Assembly (NCBI RefSeq): GCF_027922005.1
Contig: NZ_BSEV01000001.1
Span: 273,638-337,637, forward strand
Origin: Streptosporangium carneum
GTDB lineage: Bacteria > Actinomycetota > Actinomycetes > Streptosporangiales > Streptosporangiaceae
Length of the DNA: 64,000 nt
Direction of reading: 5' to 3'
A program made the position numbers and the translations under genes. The notes under the pieces are model-generated. The model searched no databases. It was not told where the DNA came from and was given only the letters and a program-made list of their open reading frames with translations. Every line of letters starts with the position of its first letter. The first letter of the stretch is position 1. This document shows, piece after piece, positions 41,706 to 49,400 of the stretch.

Positions 41706-42605
41706 ATGAGAGTCATCGAGGTGGGCAACCTCCGCAAGCGGTACCGTGACCGGCTCGCGGTCGACGACGTGTCGTTCACCGTCGAGGAAGGCGAGATCTT
41801 CGGCGTCCTCGGTCCCAACGGCGCGGGCAAGACCACCACCGTCGAGTGCGTGGCGGGCCTGCGCGTCCCCGACGCGGGAACCGTGAAGGTGCTGGGCGGT
41901 CTCAGCGGCGCGGAGCTGAGGGAGAAGCTCGGCGTCCAGCTGCAGAGCTCAGCCATGCCCGCGAAGATCAAGGTGTGGGAGGCACTCGACCTCTACGCCT
42001 CCTTCTACCGGATGCCGGCCAACTGGATCACGCTGATGGAACGGGTGGGACTCGCCGACAAGCGGGACACGCCGTACGCCAAGCTCTCCGGCGGCCAGAA
42101 GCAGCGGCTGTCCATCGCGCTGGCGCTGGTCGGCAACCCCCGCGTGGTGATCCTCGACGAGCTGACCACCGGGCTCGACCCGCAGGCCAGGCGGGACACC
42201 TGGGAGCTCATCGAGCGGATCCGCGAGGACGGGGTGACGGTCCTGCTCGTCACCCACTTCATGGAGGAGGCCGAACGGCTCTGCGACCGGATCGCGCTGA
42301 TCGACTCCGGCAGGGTGGTCGCCGTCGACAGCCCCGCCGGCCTGGTCGCGCGGCTCGACCGCTCGCAGCGCGTCAGGTTCCGGCCCTCCCGCCCCTTCGA
42401 CGACGCGGTGCTGACCGCGCTGGCCGAGGTGGACGGGGTGCGCCACGACGGCGACCGGGTCGAGGTCACCGGCTCTGGCGACCTGCTGCTGGCGGTCACG
42501 ACCGCGCTGGCCTCGGCAGGAGTCGTCCCCGCCGACCTGCGGGTGGAGCAGGCGACCCTCGACGACGCGTTCCTGGCCCTCACCGGAAAGAAGATCTCCG
42601 AATGA
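41706..42605 (+). CDS. ABC exporter ATP-binding protein (ABC-2 type)
   Basis: 299 aa. Walker A GPNGAGKTT (36-44), signature LSGGQKQRLS, Walker B VVILDELTTGLDP, and a C-terminal extension (RVRFRPSRPFDD and EQATLDDAFLALTGK) typical of the CcmA/DrrA drug-export class. Overlaps the permease start by ATGA. TAGCGT (41693-41698) is 7 nt before ATG, a leaderless pattern shared with the DUF998 gene. Divergent from the two-component genes, which likely control it. Substrate unknown. Confidence 0.94.
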   Translation: MRVIEVGNLRKRYRDRLAVDDVSFTVEEGEIFGVLGPNGAGKTTTVECVAGLRVPDAGTVKVLGGLSGAELREKLGVQLQSSAMPAKIKVWEALDLYASFYRMPANWITLMERVGLADKRDTPYAKLSGGQKQRLSIALALVGNPRVVILDELTTGLDPQARRDTWELIERIREDGVTVLLVTHFMEEAERLCDRIALIDSGRVVAVDSPAGLVARLDRSQRVRFRPSRPFDDAVLTALAEVDGVRHDGDRVEVTGSGDLLLAVTTALASAGVVPADLRVEQATLDDAFLALTGKKISE

Positions 42606-43336
42606 ACAAGATGATCCTGACAGAGGCGAAGCTCTTCCTCCGCGAGCCGGGTGGCCCGATCTTCGCGATCCTGCTCCCGCTGGCCCTGCTGCTGGGGCTG
42701 GGCAGCATCCCCGGCTTCCAGGAGGCCAGCGCCGAGCTGGGCGGCCAGCGGGTGATCGACACCCAGCTCCCGGGCATGATGGTGATCCTCTCCGTGGTGA
42801 CGATGGCGCTGACGGCGCTGCCCGCCGTGCTGGTGACCTACCGGGAGAGCGGCGTGCTGCGCCGGATGTCCACGACCCCGGTCGGGCCCGCCCGGCTGCT
42901 GGTCGCCCAGGTGGTGAACAACGTCGCGGTGGCGGTCGTCGCGACCGCGCTGCTGATCGGACTGGGCAACCTGCTCCTCGGGGTGGCCGCGCCCAGGAAC
43001 CTCCCGGCCTTCCTGGGAGTGTTCCTGCTGGGCAGCGCCTCGGTGTTCGGCCTGGGGCTGCTCATCGCCGCGCTGGCCCCGAGCGCCAAGTCCGCGCCCG
43101 GCATCGGCTCGCTGCTGATGTTCCCGCTGCTGTTCGTGGCGGGCATGTGGATCCCCCGTGAGCTGCTCCCCGACCTGGTGCGGCGGATCGGCGACTTCCT
43201 GCCGCTGGCGCCGTTCGCCCAGGCGCTCCGCGACACGTGGGCGGGTCACGCGCCGCAGCCGCTGCACCTGGCGGTGATGGCGGCGACCGTGCTGGTCACC
43301 GGCGTGCTGGCGACGCGGTTCTTCCGGTGGGAGTGA
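42602..43336 (+). CDS. ABC-2 type permease
   Basis: 244 aa with six hydrophobic segments: FAILLPLALLLGLGSIPGF near residue 22, MVILSVVTMALTALPAVLVT, VAVAVVATALLIGLGNLLLG, FLLGSASVFGLGLLIAALAP, LLMFPLLFVAGMWIP, LAVMAATVLVTGVLATRFF. The YRESGVLRRMSTTPV motif after helix 2 is typical of DrrB-like exporter subunits. Coupled to the ATPase gene. Probably exports a drug or lipid-like molecule. Confidence 0.93.
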   Translation: MNKMILTEAKLFLREPGGPIFAILLPLALLLGLGSIPGFQEASAELGGQRVIDTQLPGMMVILSVVTMALTALPAVLVTYRESGVLRRMSTTPVGPARLLVAQVVNNVAVAVVATALLIGLGNLLLGVAAPRNLPAFLGVFLLGSASVFGLGLLIAALAPSAKSAPGIGSLLMFPLLFVAGMWIPRELLPDLVRRIGDFLPLAPFAQALRDTWAGHAPQPLHLAVMAATVLVTGVLATRFFRWE

Positions 43337-43377
43337 CCGGGCCTCCGGTGGGGCCGGGAGTGACCGGGCGTCCGGTG
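43331..43377. repeat. 27-bp-period duplication spanning the permease stop codon
   Basis: GAGTGACCGGGC followed by TCCGGTG occurs at 43331 and again at 43358 with one mismatch between; the first copy contains the permease stop TGA (43334-43336). Confidence 0.8.
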
Positions 43378-43392
43378 CCCCCGATACGGCCC

Positions 43393-43414
43393 GGGGCGTC
43401 CCGCGGGACGCCCC
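43393..43414 (+). terminator. First of two adjacent hairpins after the ABC exporter operon
   Basis: Perfect 22-nt palindrome made of GGGGCGTCCCG and its complement CGGGACGCCCC. Confidence 0.7.
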
Positions 43415-43420
43415 ACGTCC

Positions 43421-43456
43421 GGTACGGCCCGCACCTTCGGGGGCGCGGGCCGTACC
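43421..43456 (+). terminator. Second hairpin after the ABC exporter operon
   Basis: GGTACGGCCCGC (43421-43432) pairs perfectly with GCGGGCCGTACC (43445-43456), followed by TTATTT. Good intrinsic terminator. Confidence 0.8.
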
Positions 43457-43460
43457 TTAT

Positions 43461-43496
43461 TTGACTGATCGTTCTAGATTGCCCTACGGTTCCTCC
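43461..43496 (+). promoter_or_regulatory. Promoter and operator of the TetR gene (leaderless)
   Basis: -35 TTGACT (43461-43466), 18-nt spacer, -10 TACGGT (43485-43490), 6 nt to ATG 43497. The -35 overlaps TTGACTGATCGTTCTAG, an imperfect dyad centred on GATC; the same TTGACTGATC word recurs at 44071 before the SDR gene. Confidence 0.55.
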
Positions 43497-44078
43497 ATGG
43501 CGAGAACGAAGGAGTTCGATCCCGACGTCGCGCTCCAGGCGGCCCTTGAGCTGTTCTGGGAGCACGGCTACGAGGCGACCTCCATGAGCGACCTGGTCGA
43601 CCGCCTGGGGATCGGCAGGGCGAGCCTGTACGCCACGTTCGGCGGCAAGCACGACCTCTACCTGAAGGCCCTGCGGCGCTACGCGGCCAACCGGACCCCC
43701 TCGCCCGTCGAGATGCTCTCGCAGCCGGGGCCGGCGCTGCCCGCCGTACGGGGGCTGATCGAGTTCTACACCGAGGACTCCATCCGCGACCGGCGGCGAC
43801 GCGGTTGCATGATCGTGAACGCGGCGGGCGAGATGCTCCCCGGGGACGAGAAGGTCGCCGGGCTCGTCGACGCCAACTGGACCGCGCTGGAGACCGCGCT
43901 GACCTCGGCGCTCATCCGGGCGCGGGCGCAGGGCGAGCTGGCGGACGACCGGGATCCTCAGGCGCTGGCGAGGTTCCTGCTGGTCTTCCTGCAGGGGTTG
44001 CGGCTGATCTCCAAGGGGCCGCCCGACCCCGCGCGGCTGCGTGACGCGACCGCCCAGGCACTGACGATTCTTGACTGA
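43497..44078 (+). CDS. TetR-family transcriptional regulator
   Basis: 193 aa from ATG 43497. HTH: FDPDVALQAALELFWEHGYE, TSMSDLVDRLGIGRASLYAT, FGGKHDLYLKALRRYA. The C-terminal domain has the RRRRGCMIVNAAGE motif (Cys in a loop) found in the YxaF/AcrR-like group that often pairs with reductases. First gene of a TetR-SDR pair, 21 nt apart. It likely represses both through the TTGACTGATC sites. Confidence 0.92.
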   Translation: MARTKEFDPDVALQAALELFWEHGYEATSMSDLVDRLGIGRASLYATFGGKHDLYLKALRRYAANRTPSPVEMLSQPGPALPAVRGLIEFYTEDSIRDRRRRGCMIVNAAGEMLPGDEKVAGLVDANWTALETALTSALIRARAQGELADDRDPQALARFLLVFLQGLRLISKGPPDPARLRDATAQALTILD

Positions 44079-44099
44079 TCAATCCAATAAGGGGCTGGC

Positions 44100-44846
44100 A
44101 TGAGGTTTCACGACAAGGTGGTTCTGGTGTCCGGCGGCGGCTCGGGCATAGGACGGGCCGTGGCCCTGGGGTTCGCCCGCGAGGGCGCCCGGGTCGTGGT
44201 GGCCGGGCGCGGCCGCGAGGCGCTCGACCAGACCGTGAAGCTGGCCGAGGGCGGGAAGGTCACCGCGCTGACCGCGGACGTCTCCGACTCCGGCTCCGTG
44301 GCCGGGCTGGTCGGCGAGATCGTCGAGCGGCACGGCAGACTGGACGTCGCGATCAACAACGCCGGGGTGCTGGCCACCGGCAAGGTCGCCGACCAGGCGG
44401 AGGAGGACTTCGCCAGAGTGGTCGACACCAACCTGACCGGCGTCTTCCTGGCGATGAAGCACGAGATCCCGGCGATGCTCGCCGGAGGCGGCGGGGTCAT
44501 CGTCAACTTCAGCTCGCAGATAGGGCTGCACAAGCGCCTGCCCGGCTTCGGGGCCTACGCCGCGTCGAAGGCCGGGGTGACGGCGCTGACCCGCACGGCG
44601 GCGCTGGAGTACATCGGCCAGGGCATCCGCATCAACACGATCAGCCCGGGATCGCATGACACGACGATGTCCCTGCGCCCCGGCGAGACGGAGGCCGACC
44701 GGGCGGAGCGGGTGAGGGGCCAGGTCCCGATCGGCCGCGTCGGCTCCCTGGACGAGATCACCGGCACGGTCCTGTGGCTGGCCTCCGAGGACGCGGGCTA
44801 CGTGGTGGGCGGTGACATCGTGGTGGACGGCGGCTCGACAGCCTGA
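44100..44846 (+). CDS. Short-chain dehydrogenase/reductase (SDR)
   Basis: 248 aa, classical SDR. TGxxxGxG-type cofactor motif VSGGGSGIGRAVALGFA (residues 11-27), NNAG at about 82-85 (INNAGVLATG), catalytic Ser in VIVNFSSQIGLH, and YAASKAG (Tyr-x3-Lys). AGGGG lies 6 nt before ATG. Ends GGDIVVDGGSTA. NAD(P)-dependent alcohol/ketone conversion; substrate unknown. Controlled in all likelihood by the TetR gene upstream. Confidence 0.93.
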   Translation: MRFHDKVVLVSGGGSGIGRAVALGFAREGARVVVAGRGREALDQTVKLAEGGKVTALTADVSDSGSVAGLVGEIVERHGRLDVAINNAGVLATGKVADQAEEDFARVVDTNLTGVFLAMKHEIPAMLAGGGGVIVNFSSQIGLHKRLPGFGAYAASKAGVTALTRTAALEYIGQGIRINTISPGSHDTTMSLRPGETEADRAERVRGQVPIGRVGSLDEITGTVLWLASEDAGYVVGGDIVVDGGSTA

Positions 44847-44900
44847 ACGGCGACGGGCCTGAACGGCGACGGCCAAGCGGACAGCCCGAACGGTGACGGA
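44841..44900. repeat. 16-bp tandem repeat starting on the SDR stop codon
   Basis: GCCTGAACGGCGACGG at 44841-44856 is repeated exactly at 44857-44872; a third diverged copy (GCCCGAACGGTGACGG) is at 44885-44900. The first copy contains the SDR stop TGA. Confidence 0.9.
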
Positions 44901-45012
44901 CGCCTCTGCCGGGCACGCGACCTGCCGCCTCCGGATGCCCGGCCCCCACCGGCGCCGGTACGGCGAGGGGCGGCGTCGACCTGATCGGCGCCGATGAGCG
45001 GCGCGTTCCCGG

Positions 45013-45417
45013 TCACGACGCCAGGCGCGCGTCGTAGGCCTCGCGGGCGCTGCGGACCTGCTCGATGTTCCCCTCGGCCCACGACTTGATGGCCATCATG
45101 ACCGGCTGAAGGTCCTGTCCGAGATCGGTCAGGGCGTAGTCGACGCGGACCGGCACCGAGGGCGTCACCGTACGGGAGACCAGGCCGTCGCGCTCCAGGC
45201 TCCGCAGGCTCTGGGTGAGCATCTTCTGGCTGATGCCCGCGATGACCCTGCCCAGGTCGCTGTAGCGCAGCGGACCTCCGGACAGGGCGTTCAGGATCAG
45301 GCTGACCCACTTGTCGCTGATCGTGTCGAGCAGTTCCCTCGCGGGGCAACCCGCCAGGTACGCGTCGTACGCGACCCGCGCCTCGTCTCGCCGCTGAGCG
45401 GCTGTCTGGGTGGCCAT
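45013..45417 (-). CDS. HxlR-family transcriptional regulator
   Basis: 134 aa from ATG 45417. HxlR winged HTH with Cys24 in AGCPARELLDTISDKW, NALSGGPLRYSDLGRVIAGI, SQKMLTQSLRSLERDGLVSR and PVRVDYALTDLG. The conserved Cys can make the protein redox- or electrophile-responsive (family knowledge). Divergent from a quinone oxidoreductase, the usual target of HxlR/QorR regulators. Confidence 0.92.
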   Translation of the reverse strand: MATQTAAQRRDEARVAYDAYLAGCPARELLDTISDKWVSLILNALSGGPLRYSDLGRVIAGISQKMLTQSLRSLERDGLVSRTVTPSVPVRVDYALTDLGQDLQPVMMAIKSWAEGNIEQVRSAREAYDARLAS

Positions 45418-45435
45418 GACGCCCCTTCCGGTGCG

Positions 45436-45459
45436 GTACGCACTTCTGGGTGCGCACTT
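45436..45459. promoter_or_regulatory. Direct-repeat operator candidate for HxlR
   Basis: GTACGCACTT (45436-45445) and GTGCGCACTT (45450-45459), 14 bp apart, lie 19 nt upstream of the HxlR start in the region shared with the divergent oxidoreductase. Confidence 0.5.
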
Positions 45460-45568
45460 CCCGATAGAGAGTAACGCTCCATAAGTTTGCGCCACCGGAG
45501 GGGAGGTCCCCTCGGACGCCGGTCCGAGCCCCGATCGGAACCTGTGATCGGAACGTGTGGAGGCAGCG

Positions 45569-46504
45569 ATGCGCGCAGTGGTGGTTCGTTCGTTCGGAGG
45601 TCCTGAGGCGCTGGAGGTGGAGGATGTCCCGGTCCCCCGTACCGGGGCGGGGCAGGTGCGGGTCAGGGTGGAGGCCGCGGCCGTCAATCCCGTCGACGTG
45701 GCGACCAGGACCGGGGCCCTCGTCGAGTTCGGGCTGGTGGACCGGCGTGAGGTCCACGGGATCGGCTGGGACGTGGCCGGAGTCGTCGAGGAGGTCGGCG
45801 CGGGGGTCACCGGATTCGCTCCGGGGGACCGGGTGATCGGCCTGGCCGACCGGCTCGACGTCTCCCTCGGCGCGTACGCCGAGCAGATCGTGCTGGACGC
45901 GGACGCGCTGGCCCCCGCCCCCTCGGGGGCGACCCCGGCGCAGGCCGCCACGCTCCCGCTCAACGCCCTCACCGCCGACCAGGCCCTCGACCTGCTGAAC
46001 CTGACCGAGGGGCAGACCCTGCTGGTGACCGGCGCGGCGGGCGGGGTCGGCGGCTACGCGGTCGAGCTGGCCGTGCTGCGCGGCCTGCGGGTGGTCGCCG
46101 TGGCGAGCCCCGCGGACGAGAAACTCGTCCGCGGGTTCGGCGCGGAGTTCTTCGTGCCGCGCGACGCCGAGCTGAGCACCGCCGTACGGGAGCTGGTGCC
46201 GGGCGGCACGGACGGCGCGGTCGACGCCGCGGCCCTCGGCACCCCGGCGCTCACCGCGGTGCGCAACGGCGGCTCCCTCACCGCCGTCCTCGGCGGCGCG
46301 GCTCCTTTCCCGCTGCGCGGCACCAGGGTGGCCAACGTCTGGGTCCGCGCCGACGGCGAGCGGCTGGCCGAGCTCGCCGGGCTGGCCGACGAGGGACGGC
46401 TGACCCTCAGGGTCGAGGACACCTTCCCGCTCGACCAGGCCGCCGCCGCCCACGAGCGCTTCGCCGGGGGCGGTCTCAGGGGCCGCCTCGTCCTCATCCC
46501 CTGA
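45569..46504 (+). CDS. NADP-dependent quinone oxidoreductase (zinc-free MDR family)
   Basis: 311 aa from ATG 45569 (GGAGG 5 nt before). MDR fold: N-terminal GroES-like domain (MRAVVVRSFGGPEALEVEDV), substrate-site region VNPVDVATRTGALVEF, Rossmann motif VTGAAGGVGGYAVELA around 158. No structural-zinc Cys cluster, so quinone oxidoreductase type rather than alcohol dehydrogenase. Divergent from HxlR regulator. Probably detoxifies quinones or enals. Confidence 0.92.
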   Translation: MRAVVVRSFGGPEALEVEDVPVPRTGAGQVRVRVEAAAVNPVDVATRTGALVEFGLVDRREVHGIGWDVAGVVEEVGAGVTGFAPGDRVIGLADRLDVSLGAYAEQIVLDADALAPAPSGATPAQAATLPLNALTADQALDLLNLTEGQTLLVTGAAGGVGGYAVELAVLRGLRVVAVASPADEKLVRGFGAEFFVPRDAELSTAVRELVPGGTDGAVDAAALGTPALTAVRNGGSLTAVLGGAAPFPLRGTRVANVWVRADGERLAELAGLADEGRLTLRVEDTFPLDQAAAAHERFAGGGLRGRLVLIP

Positions 46505-46720
46505 CGTCCTGCCGACGGGTCCCCTGGCGTCCTGTCCACGGCGGTCCGGATCAGCCGTGACCCCTGACGCCCGCTGGCGGCGAGCCGGATCAGGCACGAT
46601 CCCCTGACATCCTGCCGACGGCGGTCCGGAACAGGCGTGACCCCTGACGTCCTGCCGACGGCGGTCCGGGACAGGCGTGATCTTCTGGCGGTTCCGTCGA
46701 TGGCGAGGTCAGATCAGGCG
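46498..46720. repeat. 40-bp minisatellite, about 5.5 units
   Basis: Units at 46521, 46561, 46601, 46641 and 46681, each 40 bp, with a consensus containing CCCCTGACGTCCTGCCGACG then GCGGTCCGGAACAGGCGTGA; copies at 46601 and 46641 differ at only two positions, the last is strongly diverged. A 24-bp partial first copy (46498-46520) contains the oxidoreductase stop codon. It fills the whole gap before the metallophosphoesterase gene. Confidence 0.95.
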
Positions 46721-46735
46721 TGCCAGGCTTGGACA

Positions 46736-47473
46736 ATGCTGACCCTGGCTCATGTGAGCGACATCCACATCGACGACTCTCCCCGCAGCGTCGAGCGGAC
46801 GCGGGCCGTCATGCGTCATCTGGAGAACCTGCCCGGACCGCTGGACGCCGTCATCGTGACCGGAGACATCGCCGACCACGGTTCGACCGAGGAGTACGAG
46901 GTGGCCCGCGAGCTGCTGGCCTCCCGCCACCCCACGGTGCTCTGCCCGGGAAACCACGACTCAAGGGCCGCCTTCCGCAAAGTCCTCCTGGGCCAGGACG
47001 GCGACGGGCCGGTCAACCAGGTCCTGCGGCTCGACGGCCTCACCGTCGCCCTGTGCGACTCCAGCGTTCCCGGCCGCCCGGAGGGCCTGCTGGAGGAGGA
47101 GACCCTGGTCTGGCTGGACTCGGTGCTCGCCGAGTCGTCGCAGACCCCGGTCATCGTGGGCATGCACCATCCGGCGGTCGCGCTGGGCATCCCGTACGTC
47201 GACGGGATCGGGCTGCGCGAGCCCGAGCGGCTGGAGGCGGTGCTGCGCCGCCACCCGCAGGCGGTGGCCGTGCTCGCCGGGCACGCCCACACGCCCGCGA
47301 GCACCTGGTTCGCCGGTCGCCCCCTGCTGGTGGCCCCGGGAGTGATCAACACCGCCCTCATCCCCGCGGAGGCCAGGGAACGCTACCCCGTCGACCTCGA
47401 CCTGCCGCCCCAGATCGCCCTGCACGTCTTCGCCGAGGGCCGCCTCACCACCCACATCCGCCCGATCGTCTAG
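46736..47473 (+). CDS. Metallophosphoesterase (Icc/CpdA/GpdQ-like)
   Basis: 245 aa from ATG 46736. Dinuclear metal motifs in order: HVSDIHID (D-x-H), VTGDIADHGS (GD), CPGNHDSR (GNHD), GMHHPAV (His) and LAGHAHTPA (GHxH). The class hydrolyses cyclic nucleotides or glycerophosphodiesters. No signal peptide, hence cytoplasmic. There is no Shine-Dalgarno site in front of the ATG; the 40-bp repeat array ends 15 nt before it, so the promoter must lie in or next to the repeats. Convergent with dnaB. Confidence 0.92.
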   Translation: MLTLAHVSDIHIDDSPRSVERTRAVMRHLENLPGPLDAVIVTGDIADHGSTEEYEVARELLASRHPTVLCPGNHDSRAAFRKVLLGQDGDGPVNQVLRLDGLTVALCDSSVPGRPEGLLEEETLVWLDSVLAESSQTPVIVGMHHPAVALGIPYVDGIGLREPERLEAVLRRHPQAVAVLAGHAHTPASTWFAGRPLLVAPGVINTALIPAEARERYPVDLDLPPQIALHVFAEGRLTTHIRPIV

Positions 47474-47695
47474 TCACGCCGCCCAAGGAGCCGGTACGGC
47501 GGGCGGCGACGCCGACCGGACCGCCGCCGACGCGCAGCCGTGAGGCTGCGGAGTTGATGCCGGCTGCTTGGGAACGTTGGCATTCGTAACTGGTGCTGTC
47601 CGCGTGACTTTGTCCGCCCCTGTGGCATTCAGCGAAGGCAGTCGCGTTGACGGGAAACCCGCCCACGGCCCGCCGGAGGACCGCCGACCGGCCGA

Positions 47696-49051
47696 CTAGT
47701 GGGAGGCCATGTCGACGAAGCGGCTGTAGTGGCCCTGGAAGGCGACGGTGACCGTCGCGGTCGGGCCGTTACGGTGCTTGGCCACTATAAGGTCCGCCTC
47801 GCCCGCTCTGGGAGACTCACGCTCGTAGGCGTCCTCCCGGTGGAGCAGGATGACCATGTCCGCATCTTGCTCGATCGATCCGGACTCGCGCAGGTCACTG
47901 ACCATGGGGCGCTTGTCGGTCCGCTGCTCGGGGCCACGGTTCAGCTGGGAGATCGCGATCACCGGGACCTCCAGCTCCTTGGCGAGGAGCTTGATCGCAC
48001 GGGAGATCTCGGAGACCTCGTTCTGGCGGCTCTCGGTCTTCTTCGGCGAGGACATCAGCTGGAGGTAGTCGATGATGACGAACCGCAGGTCGTTGCGCTG
48101 CTTGAGACGGCGGCACTTGGCCCTGATCTCCATCATCGACATGTTGGGCGAGTCATCGATGAACAGCGGCGCCTCGGCCACCTCGCCCATCCGCCGGGCC
48201 AGCTTGGCCCAGTCGTCGTCGGTCATCGTGCCCGCCCGCATCGCGTGCAGCGCCACCTTGGCCTCCGCCGACAACAGACGCATGGTGATCTCGTTGCGGG
48301 ACATCTCCAGCGAGAACACCACCGTGGTCATACCGTGCTTGATGGCGGCAGACCTGGCGAAATCCAGACCAAGGGTCGATTTTCCAATGGCAGGCCGGGC
48401 AGCCACAACGATCATCTGGCCGGGGTGGAGACCGTTGGTGAGGGTGTCGAGGTCCTGGAAGCCGGTGGGAACGCCGACCATCTGGCCGCTTCTGCCGCCG
48501 ATGGCCTCCAGCTCGTCGAGGGCGCCCGGCATGATCTCGGCCAGCGGGATGTAGTCCTCGGAGGTGCGGCGCTCGGTGACCTTGTAGATCTCGGCCTGGG
48601 CACGGTCGACGAGGTCGTCGACCTCGGCGTCCTGTCCGCCGTAGCCGTAGGAGACGATGCGGGTCCCGGCCTCGATGAGGCGCCTGAGGATGGCCTGCTC
48701 CCGGACGATCCTCGCGTAGTAGCCCGCGTTGGCCGCGGTGGGCACGACGGCGGTCAGCGTGTGGAGGTAGGCGCCGCCGCCGACCCGGGCGACCTCGCCG
48801 CGCTTTTGCAGCTCGTCGAAGATGGTGACGGCGTCGGCCGGGTCACCCCTGCCGTAGAGGTCGGTGATGATGTCGTAGATGATCTGGTGGGCCGGACGGT
48901 AGAAGTCGTCGGACCTGAGGATCTCGACCACGTCGGCGATGGCGTCCTTGGAAAGGAGCATGCCACCGAGGACGGACTGCTCGGCCTCGATGTTGTTGGG
49001 CGGGGTGCGCTCGAACCCTGGCTCGAAGACCGGTGGCTCCGCGATGCTCAC
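47696..49051 (-). CDS. dnaB: Replicative DNA helicase DnaB
   Basis: 451 aa from GTG 49051. N-terminal DnaB domain (PPNNIEAEQSVLGGMLLSKD) and RecA-like helicase domain with Walker A ARPAIGKSTLG (about 218-228), VFSLEMSRNEITMRLL, Walker B FVIIDYLQLM, and EISRAIKLLAKELEVPVIA. Hexameric 5'-3' helicase at the fork. Length normal; no intein, unlike some actinobacterial dnaB genes. The region upstream carries DnaA boxes. Confidence 0.97.
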   Translation of the reverse strand: MSIAEPPVFEPGFERTPPNNIEAEQSVLGGMLLSKDAIADVVEILRSDDFYRPAHQIIYDIITDLYGRGDPADAVTIFDELQKRGEVARVGGGAYLHTLTAVVPTAANAGYYARIVREQAILRRLIEAGTRIVSYGYGGQDAEVDDLVDRAQAEIYKVTERRTSEDYIPLAEIMPGALDELEAIGGRSGQMVGVPTGFQDLDTLTNGLHPGQMIVVAARPAIGKSTLGLDFARSAAIKHGMTTVVFSLEMSRNEITMRLLSAEAKVALHAMRAGTMTDDDWAKLARRMGEVAEAPLFIDDSPNMSMMEIRAKCRRLKQRNDLRFVIIDYLQLMSSPKKTESRQNEVSEISRAIKLLAKELEVPVIAISQLNRGPEQRTDKRPMVSDLRESGSIEQDADMVILLHREDAYERESPRAGEADLIVAKHRNGPTATVTVAFQGHYSRFVDMASH

Positions 49052-49400
49052 CGTGCACCCCCTCACTCGAACATGGTTTCGCTATCTTCAGTTGTAACCG
49101 ACCGGTCTGACAGTCTCTCCGCTCCCGGGACCATGTGGCAACGCGACCTGTCGACAGAGGTGTGGATAAGGTGTGCAGTTTTCCCCCAGAGGTGTGGGAA
49201 CGCTGTGGACAGTGCTGTGGATAACCGCCCCCCGCAATCCACAGTGCCGCACTGAACTGGGAAAACGTCATCCACCGCCTGTGGAGGAAAGAAAGTTGGG
49301 GTGACACGCCGAGACCCTCCTCACATTGCATTCCCTGCCTTCTTGATCCTCTTTACGGCCCCTGTGTCGCCTTCGCACATGTAAGAGACAAAATGGAGCC
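49052..49400. promoter_or_regulatory. dnaB / MATE divergent region with DnaA-box cluster
   Basis: About 350 nt without a gene. Two perfect DnaA boxes, TGTGGATAA at 49161-49169 and 49216-49224 (TTATCCACA on the minus strand), and two 7/9 matches (TGTGGACAG 49204-49212; CAATCCACA 49235-49243) lie within 83 bp. A weaker TGTGGAGGA is at 49280. Nothing else is seen. Binding of DnaA to regulate dnaB, or an initiation-related site, is inferred. Confidence 0.75.

Noticed and set aside
46498-46720. CRISPR or attachment site
   Set aside because: Contiguous 40-bp units without spacers; no cas gene, integrase or tRNA next to them.
47696-49051. Intein in dnaB
   Set aside because: Length (451 aa) and continuous helicase motifs show no insertion.
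49161-49243. Chromosomal oriC
   Set aside because: Actinobacterial oriC lies between dnaA and dnaN with many more boxes. Neither dnaA nor an AT-rich unwinding region is here.
47699-49255. 518-codon plus-strand open frame
   Set aside because: Antisense to dnaB, whose helicase motifs are complete.
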